From contig PBKR01000003.1 of NCBI GenBank assembly GCA_002721545.1, positions 115,143-179,142 on the forward strand: DNA of 64,000 nt, given 5' to 3'. The position numbers were made by a program, and so were the translations under genes. The notes below the pieces were generated by a model that worked only from the letters and a program-made list of their open reading frames with translations, was not told the origin of the DNA and searched no databases. Numbering within the stretch: the first letter of the stretch is position 1; each line of letters begins with the position of its first letter. Source of the stretch: Nitrosomonadaceae bacterium (lineage in GTDB: Bacteria > Pseudomonadota > Gammaproteobacteria > Burkholderiales > Nitrosomonadaceae). Positions 9,291-19,535 of the stretch are shown piece after piece.

Positions 9291-10418
9291 ATGAATAAAA
9301 TTTATAATGAGGCCTGTTCGAGTCCTGTCTATTATATAGGAATTATGTCGGGAACTAGCCTTGATGGAATTGATGTTATATTAGCAGATTTTGCCTCACA
9401 GCGTCCTTCCCTTCTTTATACTCTGTATCAGCCCTATGATAGAGATTTACGCCACCAGATACTAGATCTCCACCAATCAAGTAATAATGAGCTCCATCTT
9501 GTATCTATGCTAAATAATAAGCTTGCCAAATACTATGCCAATGCTGTTATTAATTTGCTTAATAAGCACAACATCAAACCAGATAGTATTACGGCTATAG
9601 GCTGTCATGGCCAAACAATACGCCATTGTCCAGAACCTAGTAAAGGCTACTCAATCCAACTTGGAAATGCATCATTACTAGCTGAGCTCACTGGCATCAC
9701 CGTTGTAGCGGATTTCAGAAGCCGCGATATAGCTGCAGGAGGACAAGGCGCACCGCTTGTACCCGCATTTCACCAGCTAATGTTTCAAGATCAAAAAATA
9801 AACCGCGCCATTGTCAATATTGGTGGGATCTCTAATATCACCAATTTATCTTCTAATAAAAAAATTATAGGCTTTGACTGTGGTCCTGGTAATTTATTAA
9901 TGGATGCTTGGTGCCAACGCCACCTAGGAACTAAATATGATAATAACGGCATATGGGCAGAATCTGGGGAGGTAATTCCTAAATTATTAGAAGAACTTAT
10001 ATCGCTTGAATTTTTTTCAATTCCTCCACCAAAAAGTACAGGCAGAGAAATATTTAATCTTACCTGGCTAGAAAATCACCTATCTGGGAATGAAAAAATT
10101 GAAGATGTACAAGCAACACTACTACAACTAACATGTACAACAATTACTAATGCAATTCGAAAATGGATTCCAGATACTTCAGAAGTCTATCTATGTGGTG
10201 GTGGCGCGCGAAATATAGCTTTATCCACTAAAATAAGAATTTCACTACTTAATAAAAAAGTAGCTTTGACAGATGTATTGGGTATAGATGCTGATTGGCT
10301 AGAAGCATTGTCATTTGCTTGGCTAGCAAAGCAAACAATCCAGGGGCTCCCAGGCAACCTTCCTTCTGTTACTAACGCTAAAGGAGAAAGAATTCTTGGG
10401 GCAATCTACCAGGCTTAG
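9291..10418 (+). CDS. anmK: Anhydro-N-acetylmuramic acid kinase
   Basis: It phosphorylates and opens 1,6-anhydro-MurNAc to MurNAc-6-phosphate in cell-wall recycling. At 375 residues it fits the family. The start YIGIMSGTSLDGIDV carries the ATP-binding MSGTSLDG signature. CHGQTIRH, ADFRSRDIAAGGQGAPLVPAFH (shown here only as a landmark; the key part is GGQGAPL with the catalytic Asp just before it), NIGGISNIT and GFDCGPGN follow in the usual order. The C-terminal sugar-kinase fold ends with LCGGGARN. It is probably co-transcribed with the M23 peptidase immediately upstream. Confidence 0.95.
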   Translation: MNKIYNEACSSPVYYIGIMSGTSLDGIDVILADFASQRPSLLYTLYQPYDRDLRHQILDLHQSSNNELHLVSMLNNKLAKYYANAVINLLNKHNIKPDSITAIGCHGQTIRHCPEPSKGYSIQLGNASLLAELTGITVVADFRSRDIAAGGQGAPLVPAFHQLMFQDQKINRAIVNIGGISNITNLSSNKKIIGFDCGPGNLLMDAWCQRHLGTKYDNNGIWAESGEVIPKLLEELISLEFFSIPPPKSTGREIFNLTWLENHLSGNEKIEDVQATLLQLTCTTITNAIRKWIPDTSEVYLCGGGARNIALSTKIRISLLNKKVALTDVLGIDADWLEALSFAWLAKQTIQGLPGNLPSVTNAKGERILGAIYQA

Positions 10419-10493
10419 TTTAATTTACTACCAGTAATAGATCGAAAGCCATAGTTTATATGGTTATCTTCTACAAGATTTATATTGAAATAT

Positions 10494-10862
10494 TTATGCT
10501 GAGAAAGAGGAACCACAGCCACAGGTACTAGTAGCACTTGGATTCTTTATAATAAACTGGGCACCTTGTATATCTTCCTTGTAATCAATTTCGGCTCCTG
10601 CTAAATATTGAAAGCTCATTGGGTCAACTAATAGCTTCACACCATTTTTTTCCATTACAGTATCATCTTCATTAATTAGCTCATCAAAAGTGAAGCCATA
10701 CTTAAATCCAGAACAACCGCCACCGCTCACAAAAACTCTTAATTTAAGATTCTTATTACCTTCTTCTTCTATAAGCTTTTTAACCTTACTTGCAGCACTA
10801 TCAGTAAAGATGAGTGGGACCGGAATTTCTTTTTCTAGGTTTGTCTCAATAGTGGAATTCAT
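10494..10862 (-). CDS. erpA: A-type iron-sulfur cluster carrier ErpA
   Basis: It carries Fe-S clusters to target proteins. The 122-residue form starting at the ATG at 10862 ([11 protein letters not shown]) matches the betaproteobacterial family length; an in-frame GTG at 10895 would add 11 residues not typical of the family. The three cluster ligands are present: Cys in GGGCSGF and the C-terminal CGCG. The [12 protein letters not shown] and [17 protein letters not shown] motifs are highly conserved. It is convergent with anmK and lies in the usual block with argC, rpsI and rplM. Confidence 0.95.
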   Translation of the reverse strand: MNSTIETNLEKEIPVPLIFTDSAASKVKKLIEEEGNKNLKLRVFVSGGGCSGFKYGFTFDELINEDDTVMEKNGVKLLVDPMSFQYLAGAEIDYKEDIQGAQFIIKNPSATSTCGCGSSFSA

Positions 10863-10953
10863 ATTAGAATATTTTAAAATTAATTGTGGGGCCACATACT
10901 GTTATTAGAAAATTACTTACTAATTGCAAAAATCATTTAAATTCTTAACTAGA

Positions 10954-11019
10954 TCATTTTATATCCACTAAACCATAAATCATAGCCCAGAGCAATAAAA
11001 GCGCAAATACTACATTCAT
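10954..11019 (-). CDS. Possible 21-residue membrane peptide
   Basis: A very short frame encodes MNVVFALLLLWAMIYGLVDI plus a final Lys: almost entirely hydrophobic, enough for one membrane helix. A GGGGTGG sequence sits 10-16 bases before the ATG and could be its ribosome site. It lies between argC and erpA, in the same direction. In some relatives one or two small genes occupy this interval. There is no homology evidence, and chance is possible in AT-rich DNA. Confidence 0.3.
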   Translation of the reverse strand: MNVVFALLLLWAMIYGLVDIK

Positions 11020-11113
11020 TATAATTATTCCACCCCTCTAATCTATAGGCACCAGAGAACTTATAATACATACTCAAATAAGATTTCTTTTCATGCTATC
11101 TACCTAACTGTAT

Positions 11114-12142
11114 TTACGGTATCAGTGCAATTTGATTAATACCAAGCATTTCATTAAAACCAAGCATAAGATTCATATTTTGTACAGCCTGCCCTGCAGC
11201 ACCCTTAACTAAATTATCTGTTACAACCAGAACAACAACAGTATCCTTCCCCTGTGGACGATGTACTGCAATACGGCAAAAATTAGATCCCCGCACTGAA
11301 CGAGTTTCCGGATGACTACCAGATAACATTACATCAACAAATGGCTCACTTGCATAGCGATTCTCAAATAATTTCTGTAAATCAACATTTGTAGTAAGCT
11401 TGGCATACAAAGTAGCATGAACACCACGGATCATTGGTATTAGATGTGGGACAAAGGTTAAATTAACTAATTTACCTGCAATATTAGATAAACCCTGCTT
11501 AATTTCAGGGAGATGTCTATGACCAGCTGCCTTATAAGCCTTAAAATTATCAGAAATTTCCGCATATGACGTATGAATCTCAGCATTTCTCCCAGCACCA
11601 GAAACTCCTGATTTCACATCAGAAATTAGATGGTCCAAATCTATAGCCTTAGATTCAATCAACGGCAAAAACCCAAGCTGTACAGCAGTAGGATAACAAC
11701 CTGGATTCGCAACTAATCTTGCTGTCTTAATTTTTTTACGATTAATTTCAGGTAGCCCATATACGGCTTCCATCAACAAGCTTGGGCTTGCATGCTTCAT
11801 ACCATACCATTGCTCCCATGTAGGTACGTCCTTGATGCGAAAATCAGCAGCCAAGTCTATTACCCGAACTCCAGCATCTAGTAATTTTTCTGTTTGCTGC
11901 ATTGCTACACCATTAGGTGTAGCAAAAAAAACTACGTCACATTTTTGTAAATTTATCTCGTCTGGATTACTAAATTTCAATTTTACTTTACCACGTAAAC
12001 CAGGAAATAGCTCATCTACCGATAGTCCTGCTTCTCTACGAGATGTAATTGCTGTTATTTCTACTTTAGGATGCTGTGACAATAAACGTAATAATTCTAC
12101 GCCAGTGTACCCAGTCCCACCTACAATTCCAACTTTAGTCAT
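11114..12142 (-). CDS. argC: N-acetyl-gamma-glutamyl-phosphate reductase
   Basis: Third step of arginine synthesis: NADPH-dependent reduction of N-acetylglutamyl phosphate to the semialdehyde. At 342 residues it has the Rossmann start [18 protein letters not shown], the catalytic Cys149 in NPGCYPTA, and the SGVSGAGR and GHRHLPEI substrate-binding segments (catalytic His region). It lies downstream of rplM-rpsI but beyond their terminator, so it probably has its own promoter or depends on read-through. Confidence 0.96.
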   Translation of the reverse strand: MTKVGIVGGTGYTGVELLRLLSQHPKVEITAITSRREAGLSVDELFPGLRGKVKLKFSNPDEINLQKCDVVFFATPNGVAMQQTEKLLDAGVRVIDLAADFRIKDVPTWEQWYGMKHASPSLLMEAVYGLPEINRKKIKTARLVANPGCYPTAVQLGFLPLIESKAIDLDHLISDVKSGVSGAGRNAEIHTSYAEISDNFKAYKAAGHRHLPEIKQGLSNIAGKLVNLTFVPHLIPMIRGVHATLYAKLTTNVDLQKLFENRYASEPFVDVMLSGSHPETRSVRGSNFCRIAVHRPQGKDTVVVLVVTDNLVKGAAGQAVQNMNLMLGFNEMLGINQIALIP

Positions 12143-12232
12143 AATATTTCCAGATTATTAAACAGATTAAAACAAATTTCATTCATCTGTATTCATATAA
12201 AAATTAGGCTTAGTGATTATATAGCAACAAAC

Positions 12233-12263
12233 AAAAAAGCCGCCATGAACTGGCGGCTTTTTT
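12233..12263. terminator. Rho-independent terminator after rpsI
   Basis: A perfect 13-bp hairpin (AAAAAAGCCGCCA at 12233-12245 and its complement at 12251-12263, loop TGAAC). The minus-strand transcript from rpsI would end in a U-run. It is symmetric and could also stop plus-strand transcripts. Confidence 0.9.
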
Positions 12264-12277
12264 GTTGTATTAAGATA

Positions 12278-12670
12278 TTATCGCTTAGAAAATTGCTTAG
12301 CTCTACGCGCTTTGCGTAAACCCACCTTTTTACGCTCTACCTCACGAGCATCTCGTGTCACTAAACCAGCCTTCCTTAAAGCTGGCCTGAGTTGCTCATC
12401 AAAATCAATCAATGCACGTGTAATCCCATGACGTACTGCACCAGCTTGACCTGATTCACCGCCACCAGAAATATTAATCATAATATCAAATGCCGTTAAA
12501 TTTCCAGTTAGTTCAAGCGGCTGACGAACAATCATACGACCAGTCTCACGTGAGAAAAATTCTTCAATAGATCGTTGATTTATAATAATCTTTCCTTTTC
12601 CTGGCTTCATAAAAACACGTGCTATTGCACTTTTACGTCTACCAGTGCCATAATTATAATAAGTACTCAT
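12278..12670 (-). CDS. rpsI: 30S ribosomal protein S9 (uS9)
   Basis: A component of the small ribosomal subunit whose C-terminal tail contacts P-site tRNA. It has 130 residues, the same as in E. coli. [12 protein letters not shown], the glycine-rich [19 protein letters not shown] and the basic C-terminal tail ending in K-R (RRAKQFSKR) are all present. It lies 9 bp after rplM, in the universal rplM-rpsI operon, and is followed by a strong terminator. Confidence 0.98.
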   Translation of the reverse strand: MSTYYNYGTGRRKSAIARVFMKPGKGKIIINQRSIEEFFSRETGRMIVRQPLELTGNLTAFDIMINISGGGESGQAGAVRHGITRALIDFDEQLRPALRKAGLVTRDAREVERKKVGLRKARRAKQFSKR

Positions 12671-12679
12671 ATTCCCTCA

Positions 12680-13114
12680 TTAAGCTCCTATATCAAGCTG
12701 CATAGGCTGTTGTGCCGTATGAGGATGAGATGAACCAGCATAAATTTTTAATTTTTTTAGCATAGCATAACCAAGCGGGCCTTTTGGTAGCATACCCTTC
12801 ACTGCTTTTTCTAATGGCCTACCAGGAAATCTGGTATGCATTTTACTAAAACTAGCTCCATAAATTCCACCTGGGTAACCACTATGACGATAATAAATCT
12901 TATCCTCTGATTTATTACCTGTAACACGTAATTTATCAACATTAACCACAACAATATAATCACCAGTATCTACATGAGGAGTATATATTGGCTTATGCTT
13001 ACCACGTAATCGACGTGCAATTTCACTTGCAAGGCGGCCCAGCACTTTATCGGCTGCATCTATTAAGATCCAATCGTGATTTACTTCATGCGGCTTAGCG
13101 GAGAATGTTTTCAC
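12680..13114 (-). CDS. rplM: 50S ribosomal protein L13 (uL13)
   Basis: An early-assembling protein of the large subunit. It has 144 residues against 142 in E. coli. [33 protein letters not shown] and the conserved YRHSGYPGG and AVKGMLPKG motifs are visible. It is the first gene of the rplM-rpsI operon, with a strong promoter about 32 bases upstream. The short leader could take part in L13 autoregulation as known in E. coli, but I do not see a diagnostic structure. Confidence 0.98.
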   Translation of the reverse strand: MKTFSAKPHEVNHDWILIDAADKVLGRLASEIARRLRGKHKPIYTPHVDTGDYIVVVNVDKLRVTGNKSEDKIYYRHSGYPGGIYGASFSKMHTRFPGRPLEKAVKGMLPKGPLGYAMLKKLKIYAGSSHPHTAQQPMQLDIGA

Positions 13115-13145
13115 AAGGTATTTTGCATATTTTATTAAACCAATA

Positions 13146-13174
13146 ATTTTATGCTAGAGCTCTTTAAAAGTCAA
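13146..13174 (-). promoter_or_regulatory. Sigma-70-type promoter of rplM-rpsI
   Basis: On the minus strand TTGACT (13169-13174) and TAAAAT (13146-13151) are separated by 17 bases, close to the sigma-70 consensus. The leader to the rplM ATG would be about 25 bases. The site lies in the gap between rplM and the dnaE 3' end, so the ribosomal operon is transcribed independently of dnaE. Confidence 0.75.
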
Positions 13175-13238
13175 ACTAGTGGCACTTTAAACATCTATAT
13201 TTCAATATTTTATAGAGAATCATCAAAGACAGATGCTA

Positions 13239-16200
13239 TCAATAAGCTATCTTCACATTTTCAGCCTGAAAATACTCTAATAAAGATTGCAACAGATTAT
13301 CATGTAACTTTACATGCCATTCTTTACCTAGCTCTATCTCACAAACTGCATCTTGATTTTTATAAGCTATTGATACAGGACAATAGAATCCTCTATTTTC
13401 ACTGTCAAACTCCAAAGTATTACGATAAGGATCTAGCAAACTTTTTAATTTAACTGCATTTAATGACATATTACAATAAATTTTAATATTCTTTGCATAA
13501 CAAGAACGAGCTCCCGTCAAATCAAAAAGTTTATTTGTAATAATACGCAACCCACCACTATATGATTCGCTATTATCTCCCTTACTATTAACCTTAGCTT
13601 CTGCAACTAACAATTCATCCTCCTTCAACCAATTTTGATTGGCATCAAGTACATCACTATAAACTGCTAGCTCTACACGTGCTTTCCCATCATCTAATCC
13701 TATTATCCCCATTTTCTTTCCACGCTTGGTCATCTGAGTTCTAATAGAATATATGATACCAGCCAAAAGCTGCGGCTCCGTTTTAGGGGCCAACTTATCC
13801 AAACGAGTAGATACGAATTCTTTTAATTCTTCAGCATAAATATTAAAAGGGTGGCCACTTAAATAAAACCCCAAGGCTATTTTTTCATTCTGCAATCTTT
13901 CTTTTTCACCCCAGTCAGGCACGCTAATCAGTCCCGGGCTTTCTAAAACCTCCTCATCCCCACTAAACAAACTTACCTGATTTACATCCCTATTATGTTG
14001 CTCAGCCAATTCTAATGCAATGCCAACAGATGCCAATAATTCTGCTCGATTTGTACTTACAGAATCAAATGTACCTGCTCTAATCAAAGACTCTAATGCC
14101 CGTCTATTAACAATTCTATTATCTACACGCTGACAAAAATTAAATAAATCTGTGTATGGTCCTGCCTGATCACGTTCTTTAACAATAGCTGTAATAGCAG
14201 ATTCTCCCGTTCCTTTCACTGCTCCTAACCCATAACGTATTGCTTTTCCATCAACAGGAATAAAACGATAAACAGATAAGTTAATATCTGGTGGGAGAAC
14301 AGGAACATGATTAGCTAAACTATCTTCAAAAAACAAATGTACTTTATCAGTATCATCCATATCAGAGGACAAGGTTGCTGCCATAAATTCTGATGGGTAA
14401 TGAGCTTTAAAGTATGCTGTTTGAAATGCAATCAAGGCATAAGCTGCTGCGTGCGATTTATTAAAACCATAACCCGCAAATTTTTCCATTAAACCAAAAA
14501 GCTCTGCTGCCTTACTTTTAGTTAATCCATTTTTAATGGCCCCCTCGACAAAAATATCTCTTTGTTGTTCCATTTCCTCAACTTTCTTCTTGCCCATTGC
14601 TCGCCGTAATAAATCAGCACTACCTAGACTATACCCACCTATAACCTGAGCAATTTGCATTACTTGCTCTTGATATATCATCACACCATAAGTTGGGCTA
14701 AGTATTGGCTTCAAGCGAGGATCAAGATATTCAATACGCTTGCCAAGCTTCCGCTCAGTAAATTCTGGAATTAAATCCATTGGGCCGGGTCGATATAAAG
14801 CTACTAATGCAATAATATCTTCAAAACAATCTGGCTTAGTCTTTTGAAGTAAGTCTTTCATGCCACGAGATTCAAACTGAAAAATTCCCACAACATTTCC
14901 TTGCCTTAATAATTCATAAGTATCTGGATCTTCAAGAGAAAGCTTCTCTAGCGAGACAAATTCATGTTTTACTGTCCCTAATTTAGAAATACTATTAGGA
15001 TCTTTATCAGAAAGAATATTGTCTTTATTATTGCCTGATTCAAATTTTCTACACCTAATGTATCTTATAGTCCAATCAAGTATAGTTAGGGTTCTTAGCC
15101 CCAAAAAATCAAATTTTACTAAACCTATTTTTTCTACATCATCCTTATCTAATTGACTTACCGCTGAATCAGTAAATTCCGCACAATACACAGGACAAAA
15201 ATCAGTAATTTCTCCTGAAGCAATCAATACCCCACCAGCATGCATGCCTACATTACGGGTAATTCCCTCAAGACGTTCAGCAAGCTCCAACAATATCCGT
15301 ACCTCTTCTTCTTGCGCAAGTTGATTTAATTGTGGTTCTATTTCACGAGCCTTTTTTAATGTCATGCCTATTTCGAATGGCACAAGTTTTGCTAGCTTAT
15401 CAACAAAATTATATGGTAAATCTAACACCCTCCCAACATCCCGTATTACTGCCTTTGCTGCCATTGTTCCAAAAGTAACGATCTGTGAAACACTATCATT
15501 ACCATATTTCTGTTTCACATATTCTATTACACGCTCCCGCCCATCCTGGCAAAAATCAATATCAAAATCAGGCATCGATACTCGCTCTGGATTAAGGAAT
15601 CTTTCGAATAACAAATCGTAACGTAAGGGATCAAGATCAGTAATACCAAGAGAAAAAGCAACAAGCGATCCGGCACCTGACCCTCTTCCCGGCCCCACAG
15701 GGACAGCATGCTGCTTGGCCCAGTTGATAAAATCAGAAACAATTAAAAAATATCCAGCAAAGCCCATTTGTACAATAGTAGTAATCTCAAAATCTAAACG
15801 TGCACGATATATGGCCATCTTCCTATCTCGAGTATTGCGGTCAGGAAATAGCAATTTCATTCTATTAGCCAAGCCCTCTGAAGCCTGGTTATGCAGATAT
15901 TTTTCGAGACTTTCATCATTTGGTGTAGGAAATAATGGTAGGCGATTCACCCCTAGCTCCAATGATTGATTACAGCGCTTAGCTATTTCTACACTATTAG
16001 CCAAAGCTACCGGAACATCTGAAAATAATATTTCCATTTCAGCCTGAGTTTTAAAATATTGTTGCTTTGTGAATCTTTTGACTCGTCTAGAATCACCTAA
16101 TATATGGCCTTCAGCAATACAAACTCTCGCCTCATGTGCTGTATATTCATCAGGAGATAAAAATTGTATCGGGTGCGTAGCCACTACCGGTAAACTTAAA

Positions 16201-16784
16201 TCTGAAGATAATACTAGAGAATTTTGTAAAACTATTTCTTCATTATCACGCCCTATCCGCTGTATCTCTATATAAAAATGGCCAGGAAATAAATCTGACC
16301 ATTCTTTAGCAAGTATTTTTGCCCGATCAAAATTATCCTGCATAAGAGCCATATTTATTTCACCTAGACTAGCCCCAGATAAAGCAATCAGTCCTTTAGT
16401 CCCAAGTTCATTTTTATTTAACCAGGCTTTTTTAATCTCTGCTTGTCCCTGATATTGATTCTCTCGATAAGCACGTGATAGCAAACGACATAACAATAAA
16501 TATCCTGAATAAGACTTACACAATAATAAAATACGTGAAGGCTTGTCACGCTCATTTTCATTTGTAATCCATACTTCACAGCCAATGATAGGCTTTACAC
16601 CTTTACTACGAGTGCGCTCATAAAACTTTATCATGCCAAATAAATTAGATAGATCAGTCAGCGCAAGCGCGGGCATATTATCAGCAACAGCTTTCTCTAC
16701 AGCTTCATTAATACGTACAATTCCATCAGAGATAGAATACTCAGTGTGCATGCGTAAATGAATAAATGTAGGATCTCTAAGCAT
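13239..16784 (-). CDS. dnaE: DNA polymerase III alpha subunit
   Basis: The catalytic subunit of the replicative polymerase. The start at 16784 (MLRDPTFIHLRMHTEYS) matches the DnaE N-terminus; an in-frame start 12 codons upstream adds residues not seen in the family. At 1181 residues it has normal length. The order is PHP domain (first ~270 residues, with FIHLRMHTEYS and PALALTDLSNLFG), palm with GPGRGSGAGSLVAF and the catalytic acidic motif PDFDIDFCQDGRE, then FNKSHAAAYALIAF in the fingers. A helix-hairpin-helix segment and a C-terminal OB fold (LAGIIYSIRTQMTKRGKKM) follow. It is divergent from trhP. Confidence 0.97.
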   Translation of the reverse strand: MLRDPTFIHLRMHTEYSISDGIVRINEAVEKAVADNMPALALTDLSNLFGMIKFYERTRSKGVKPIIGCEVWITNENERDKPSRILLLCKSYSGYLLLCRLLSRAYRENQYQGQAEIKKAWLNKNELGTKGLIALSGASLGEINMALMQDNFDRAKILAKEWSDLFPGHFYIEIQRIGRDNEEIVLQNSLVLSSDLSLPVVATHPIQFLSPDEYTAHEARVCIAEGHILGDSRRVKRFTKQQYFKTQAEMEILFSDVPVALANSVEIAKRCNQSLELGVNRLPLFPTPNDESLEKYLHNQASEGLANRMKLLFPDRNTRDRKMAIYRARLDFEITTIVQMGFAGYFLIVSDFINWAKQHAVPVGPGRGSGAGSLVAFSLGITDLDPLRYDLLFERFLNPERVSMPDFDIDFCQDGRERVIEYVKQKYGNDSVSQIVTFGTMAAKAVIRDVGRVLDLPYNFVDKLAKLVPFEIGMTLKKAREIEPQLNQLAQEEEVRILLELAERLEGITRNVGMHAGGVLIASGEITDFCPVYCAEFTDSAVSQLDKDDVEKIGLVKFDFLGLRTLTILDWTIRYIRCRKFESGNNKDNILSDKDPNSISKLGTVKHEFVSLEKLSLEDPDTYELLRQGNVVGIFQFESRGMKDLLQKTKPDCFEDIIALVALYRPGPMDLIPEFTERKLGKRIEYLDPRLKPILSPTYGVMIYQEQVMQIAQVIGGYSLGSADLLRRAMGKKKVEEMEQQRDIFVEGAIKNGLTKSKAAELFGLMEKFAGYGFNKSHAAAYALIAFQTAYFKAHYPSEFMAATLSSDMDDTDKVHLFFEDSLANHVPVLPPDINLSVYRFIPVDGKAIRYGLGAVKGTGESAITAIVKERDQAGPYTDLFNFCQRVDNRIVNRRALESLIRAGTFDSVSTNRAELLASVGIALELAEQHNRDVNQVSLFSGDEEVLESPGLISVPDWGEKERLQNEKIALGFYLSGHPFNIYAEELKEFVSTRLDKLAPKTEPQLLAGIIYSIRTQMTKRGKKMGIIGLDDGKARVELAVYSDVLDANQNWLKEDELLVAEAKVNSKGDNSESYSGGLRIITNKLFDLTGARSCYAKNIKIYCNMSLNAVKLKSLLDPYRNTLEFDSENRGFYCPVSIAYKNQDAVCEIELGKEWHVKLHDNLLQSLLEYFQAENVKIAY

Positions 16785-16891
16785 AATGTTAGAATAATGG
16801 AGGGCTTTTGAAATTCCCAAATTTAAATAATTATTTATATATTTATTATTAATATCTAAACTAAATCTTATCCTAATTCTAATTCTACACC

Positions 16892-18247
16892 ATGTTTAAA
16901 TCACCTGAATTATTACTACCTGCCGGCTCCCTAGAAAAAATGCGAGCTGCATATTCTTTTGGTGCGGATGCAGTTTATGCAGGCCAACCACGCTATTCAA
17001 TGCGTGCTCGCAATAACGAATTTGGTCTGGAACAATTATGCACCGGCATATCTGAAGCACATAGCATAGGAAAAAAATTCTTTGTTGCAAGCAATATAGC
17101 GCCCCATAATGCAAAAATAAAAACTTACATGAATGATATGAGTCCTATTATTGAGCTTAAACCTGATGCACTCATAATGTCTGATCCTGGCCTTATTATG
17201 ATGGTAAGGGAAAAATGGCCTGAAATGCCAATTCATCTTTCTGTACAAGCAAATACAGTAAATTATTCTGGAGTGAAGTTTTGGCATAAACAAGGACTAA
17301 CTCGAGTAATTTTATCTCGTGAATTATCACTGGATGAAATAGAACAAATTAGGCAGCTATGCCCAGAGATAGAGCTTGAGGTATTTGTGCACGGTTCACT
17401 ATGTATTGCTTATTCAGGTCGTTGCTTATTATCTGGGTATTTCAATCATCGTGACCCCAATCAAGGAACATGTACTAATTCCTGTCGTTGGGATTATAAA
17501 GTTAAGTCAGCTGAAGAAAATGCAAGTGGTGATATTGAAGAAACCGAGAGAATTGATTTTGATTTTCAAAAACAAATGGCCCAACCAGCATTAAGTGATC
17601 GCAGTAGCATGACCCGTCACCCAGCAGCAGAAAAAGTCTATCTAATAGAAGAAAAAAAGCGACCTGGTGAGCTCATGCCAATTATGGAAGATGAACATGG
17701 CACTTATATTATGAATTCTAAAGACTTGCGAGCTGTAGAGCACATTGAAAGGCTTACCAAAATTGGTATAGATTCTCTAAAAATAGAAGGACGCACTAAA
17801 TCACTTTATTATATTGCTCGTACAGCACAAGTTTATCGTAAGGCAATAGATGATGCTGTGTCAGGCCGACCCATGGATCCATCTTTATTAGGTGAATTAG
17901 AAGGGCTTGCTAACCGAGGCTATTCTGATGGATTCTATCAGCGACATCATACCAGTGAAACTCAGAATTATTTACAAAGCCATTCAAAATCAAATCGTAG
18001 CCAATACGTAGGAGATGTTACTAGCTTCGACGTATCTAGTGGAATGGCTGAAATATTAGTGAAAAATCGTTTCAAAATTGGTGATAAACTAGAAATAATT
18101 CACCCCTCTGGCAATAGTATTATTAAACTTACTTATATGCAGAATCTTAAAGGTGATCCAGTAAATATTGCTCCAGGCAGTGGATATAAGGTCAAGATTC
18201 CTATGACAGGCAATTTTGAGAAAGCTTTAGTAGCAAGATTCCTTTAA
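16892..18247 (+). CDS. trhP: Peptidase U32-family tRNA hydroxylation protein TrhP (YegQ)
   Basis: E. coli TrhP (YegQ) is needed for prephenate-dependent 5-hydroxyuridine formation at tRNA position 34. The protein has 451 residues against 453 in E. coli. The start ELLLPAGSLEKMRAAY and the U32 signature region EVFVHGSLCIAYSGRCLLSG are strongly conserved. They are followed by the Cys-containing GTCTNSCRWDY segment and the YIMNSKDLRA and SLKIEGRTKS blocks. The four Cys between about residues 170 and 195 probably bind a metal or Fe-S cluster. Despite the family name it is unlikely to be a protease. Confidence 0.93.
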   Translation: MFKSPELLLPAGSLEKMRAAYSFGADAVYAGQPRYSMRARNNEFGLEQLCTGISEAHSIGKKFFVASNIAPHNAKIKTYMNDMSPIIELKPDALIMSDPGLIMMVREKWPEMPIHLSVQANTVNYSGVKFWHKQGLTRVILSRELSLDEIEQIRQLCPEIELEVFVHGSLCIAYSGRCLLSGYFNHRDPNQGTCTNSCRWDYKVKSAEENASGDIEETERIDFDFQKQMAQPALSDRSSMTRHPAAEKVYLIEEKKRPGELMPIMEDEHGTYIMNSKDLRAVEHIERLTKIGIDSLKIEGRTKSLYYIARTAQVYRKAIDDAVSGRPMDPSLLGELEGLANRGYSDGFYQRHHTSETQNYLQSHSKSNRSQYVGDVTSFDVSSGMAEILVKNRFKIGDKLEIIHPSGNSIIKLTYMQNLKGDPVNIAPGSGYKVKIPMTGNFEKALVARFL

Positions 18248-18293
18248 ATATTAAATAATTCAATCTCAATAAAATTTTAATTGATCATTTAAT

Positions 18294-19286
18294 TCAATTA
18301 CATTCCTTATTAAAAAACCTAACTGCCCTTTTAGGTAGCCAAATAAACTGACCTGGAAATGGAGAACTTAAGAAGCCCACATGCCCACCTTGTGTAGGAA
18401 ATTCCAACAAAACTGTACATGAAACATCAGTTTGTTTAGGTAAGACAGATGAAGGCATGAATGGATCATTACGAGCATTTATAACTAGTGTTGGCACTTG
18501 AATATACTTTAACCAAGGCTTACAACTAGATAAAATCCAATATTCTTCAGTATTAGAAAAACCATGCAACGGTGCAGTTACTAAGTTATCAAATTGATAT
18601 AAAGTTGAGCACTTTTCTATTGCTGTAGCATCAAGAAGCCCTGGAAATTGTTCTATTTTTTTAATAATTTTTTTCTTTAATGTACTAAGGAAATGCTGCG
18701 TATAGAGCCTATTAAATCCAGAATCTAAAGCTTGTCCAGCTGCTACTAAATCTAATGGAACAGAAATTGCTACAGCACCATCAATCACATCACATGCTTT
18801 ACTGCCCTGCTCTCCAAGCCATTTTAATAAAGCATTACCACCAAGAGATATGCCAATTACATAAAGCTTCTTATTTGAGCTAAAAAGATGATTTCTTCCT
18901 CTAATTTTATGGACTATTCTATCAATTTCCTCTGAATCACCAGCATGATATGCGCGTGGTAATCGATTGGGAATTCCAGAACAGCCACGAAAATGTACGA
19001 CAGCACCTCGCCAGCCTAATTCCTGTAGCAATCTCATCATACCTCTAGCATAATGGCTCGATGATCCCCCTTCTAGACCATGAAACATTATAACTAATGG
19101 TTTAGTATTATTTGAGTGGTCTAACCAATCAACATCTATAAAATCACCATCATCTAATTCTAGACGCTCACGTCGATAAGTTAAAATAATTGATGAATGA
19201 AAAAAAAATGGATAGATGGTTTGTACATTTCCTCCAGGCAGCCACGCAGGTGCAACATACGGGTTATATGATAGGTCTATCTTCAA
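18294..19286 (-). CDS. YheT-family alpha/beta hydrolase
   Basis: A predicted cytoplasmic esterase-like hydrolase (330 residues) of the YheT/EMB8 group. PAWLPGGNVQTIYP at the N-terminus and FHGLEGGSSSHYARGM (oxyanion region) are typical. The nucleophile elbow is GISLGGNALL; the acid is probably Asp in NARNDPFMP, and the catalytic His is in GGHVGF. The start codon is TTG with no clear Shine-Dalgarno. It is convergent with trhP, and the substrate is not known for the family. Confidence 0.88.
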   Translation of the reverse strand: MKIDLSYNPYVAPAWLPGGNVQTIYPFFFHSSIILTYRRERLELDDGDFIDVDWLDHSNNTKPLVIMFHGLEGGSSSHYARGMMRLLQELGWRGAVVHFRGCSGIPNRLPRAYHAGDSEEIDRIVHKIRGRNHLFSSNKKLYVIGISLGGNALLKWLGEQGSKACDVIDGAVAISVPLDLVAAGQALDSGFNRLYTQHFLSTLKKKIIKKIEQFPGLLDATAIEKCSTLYQFDNLVTAPLHGFSNTEEYWILSSCKPWLKYIQVPTLVINARNDPFMPSSVLPKQTDVSCTVLLEFPTQGGHVGFLSSPFPGQFIWLPKRAVRFFNKECN

Positions 19287-19417
19287 AATATAATTTTTAT
19301 TGCCAGAATATTAGCTTTAATTAATCAAACTAGTAACCCAATAGATATCTCCTTTCATCTATAGGTATCTATAATGAATTTGCAGATTATACGTACAACA
19401 CTATAAAAGACAAAAAG

Positions 19418-19446
19418 TTGTCACGAAGACTTGGAAAGTGTAATAT
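19418..19446 (+). promoter_or_regulatory. Sigma-70-type promoter of the ACP/ketosynthase pair
   Basis: TTGTCA (19418-19423), a 17-base spacer and TAATAT (19441-19446) make a near-consensus promoter. It leaves an untranslated leader of roughly 80 bases before the TTG start of the ACP gene. The leader is AT-rich with no obvious hairpin. Confidence 0.65.
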
Positions 19447-19535
19447 TGTAATGAAATAAGAGTACAGATAAAATACTTATTTAACCAAATACTTACTACC
19501 TCTAATCGCATTTATATTGTTAATAACTTATTATT

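Noticed and set aside
10494..10895. Longer ErpA starting at GTG 10895
   Set aside because: The extra 11 residues are not typical of ErpA; the ATG at 10862 fits the family length.
13151..13453. Open frame on the plus strand near the dnaE 3' end
   Set aside because: It overlaps the rplM promoter and antisense dnaE coding sequence; composition follows dnaE's codon pattern read backwards.
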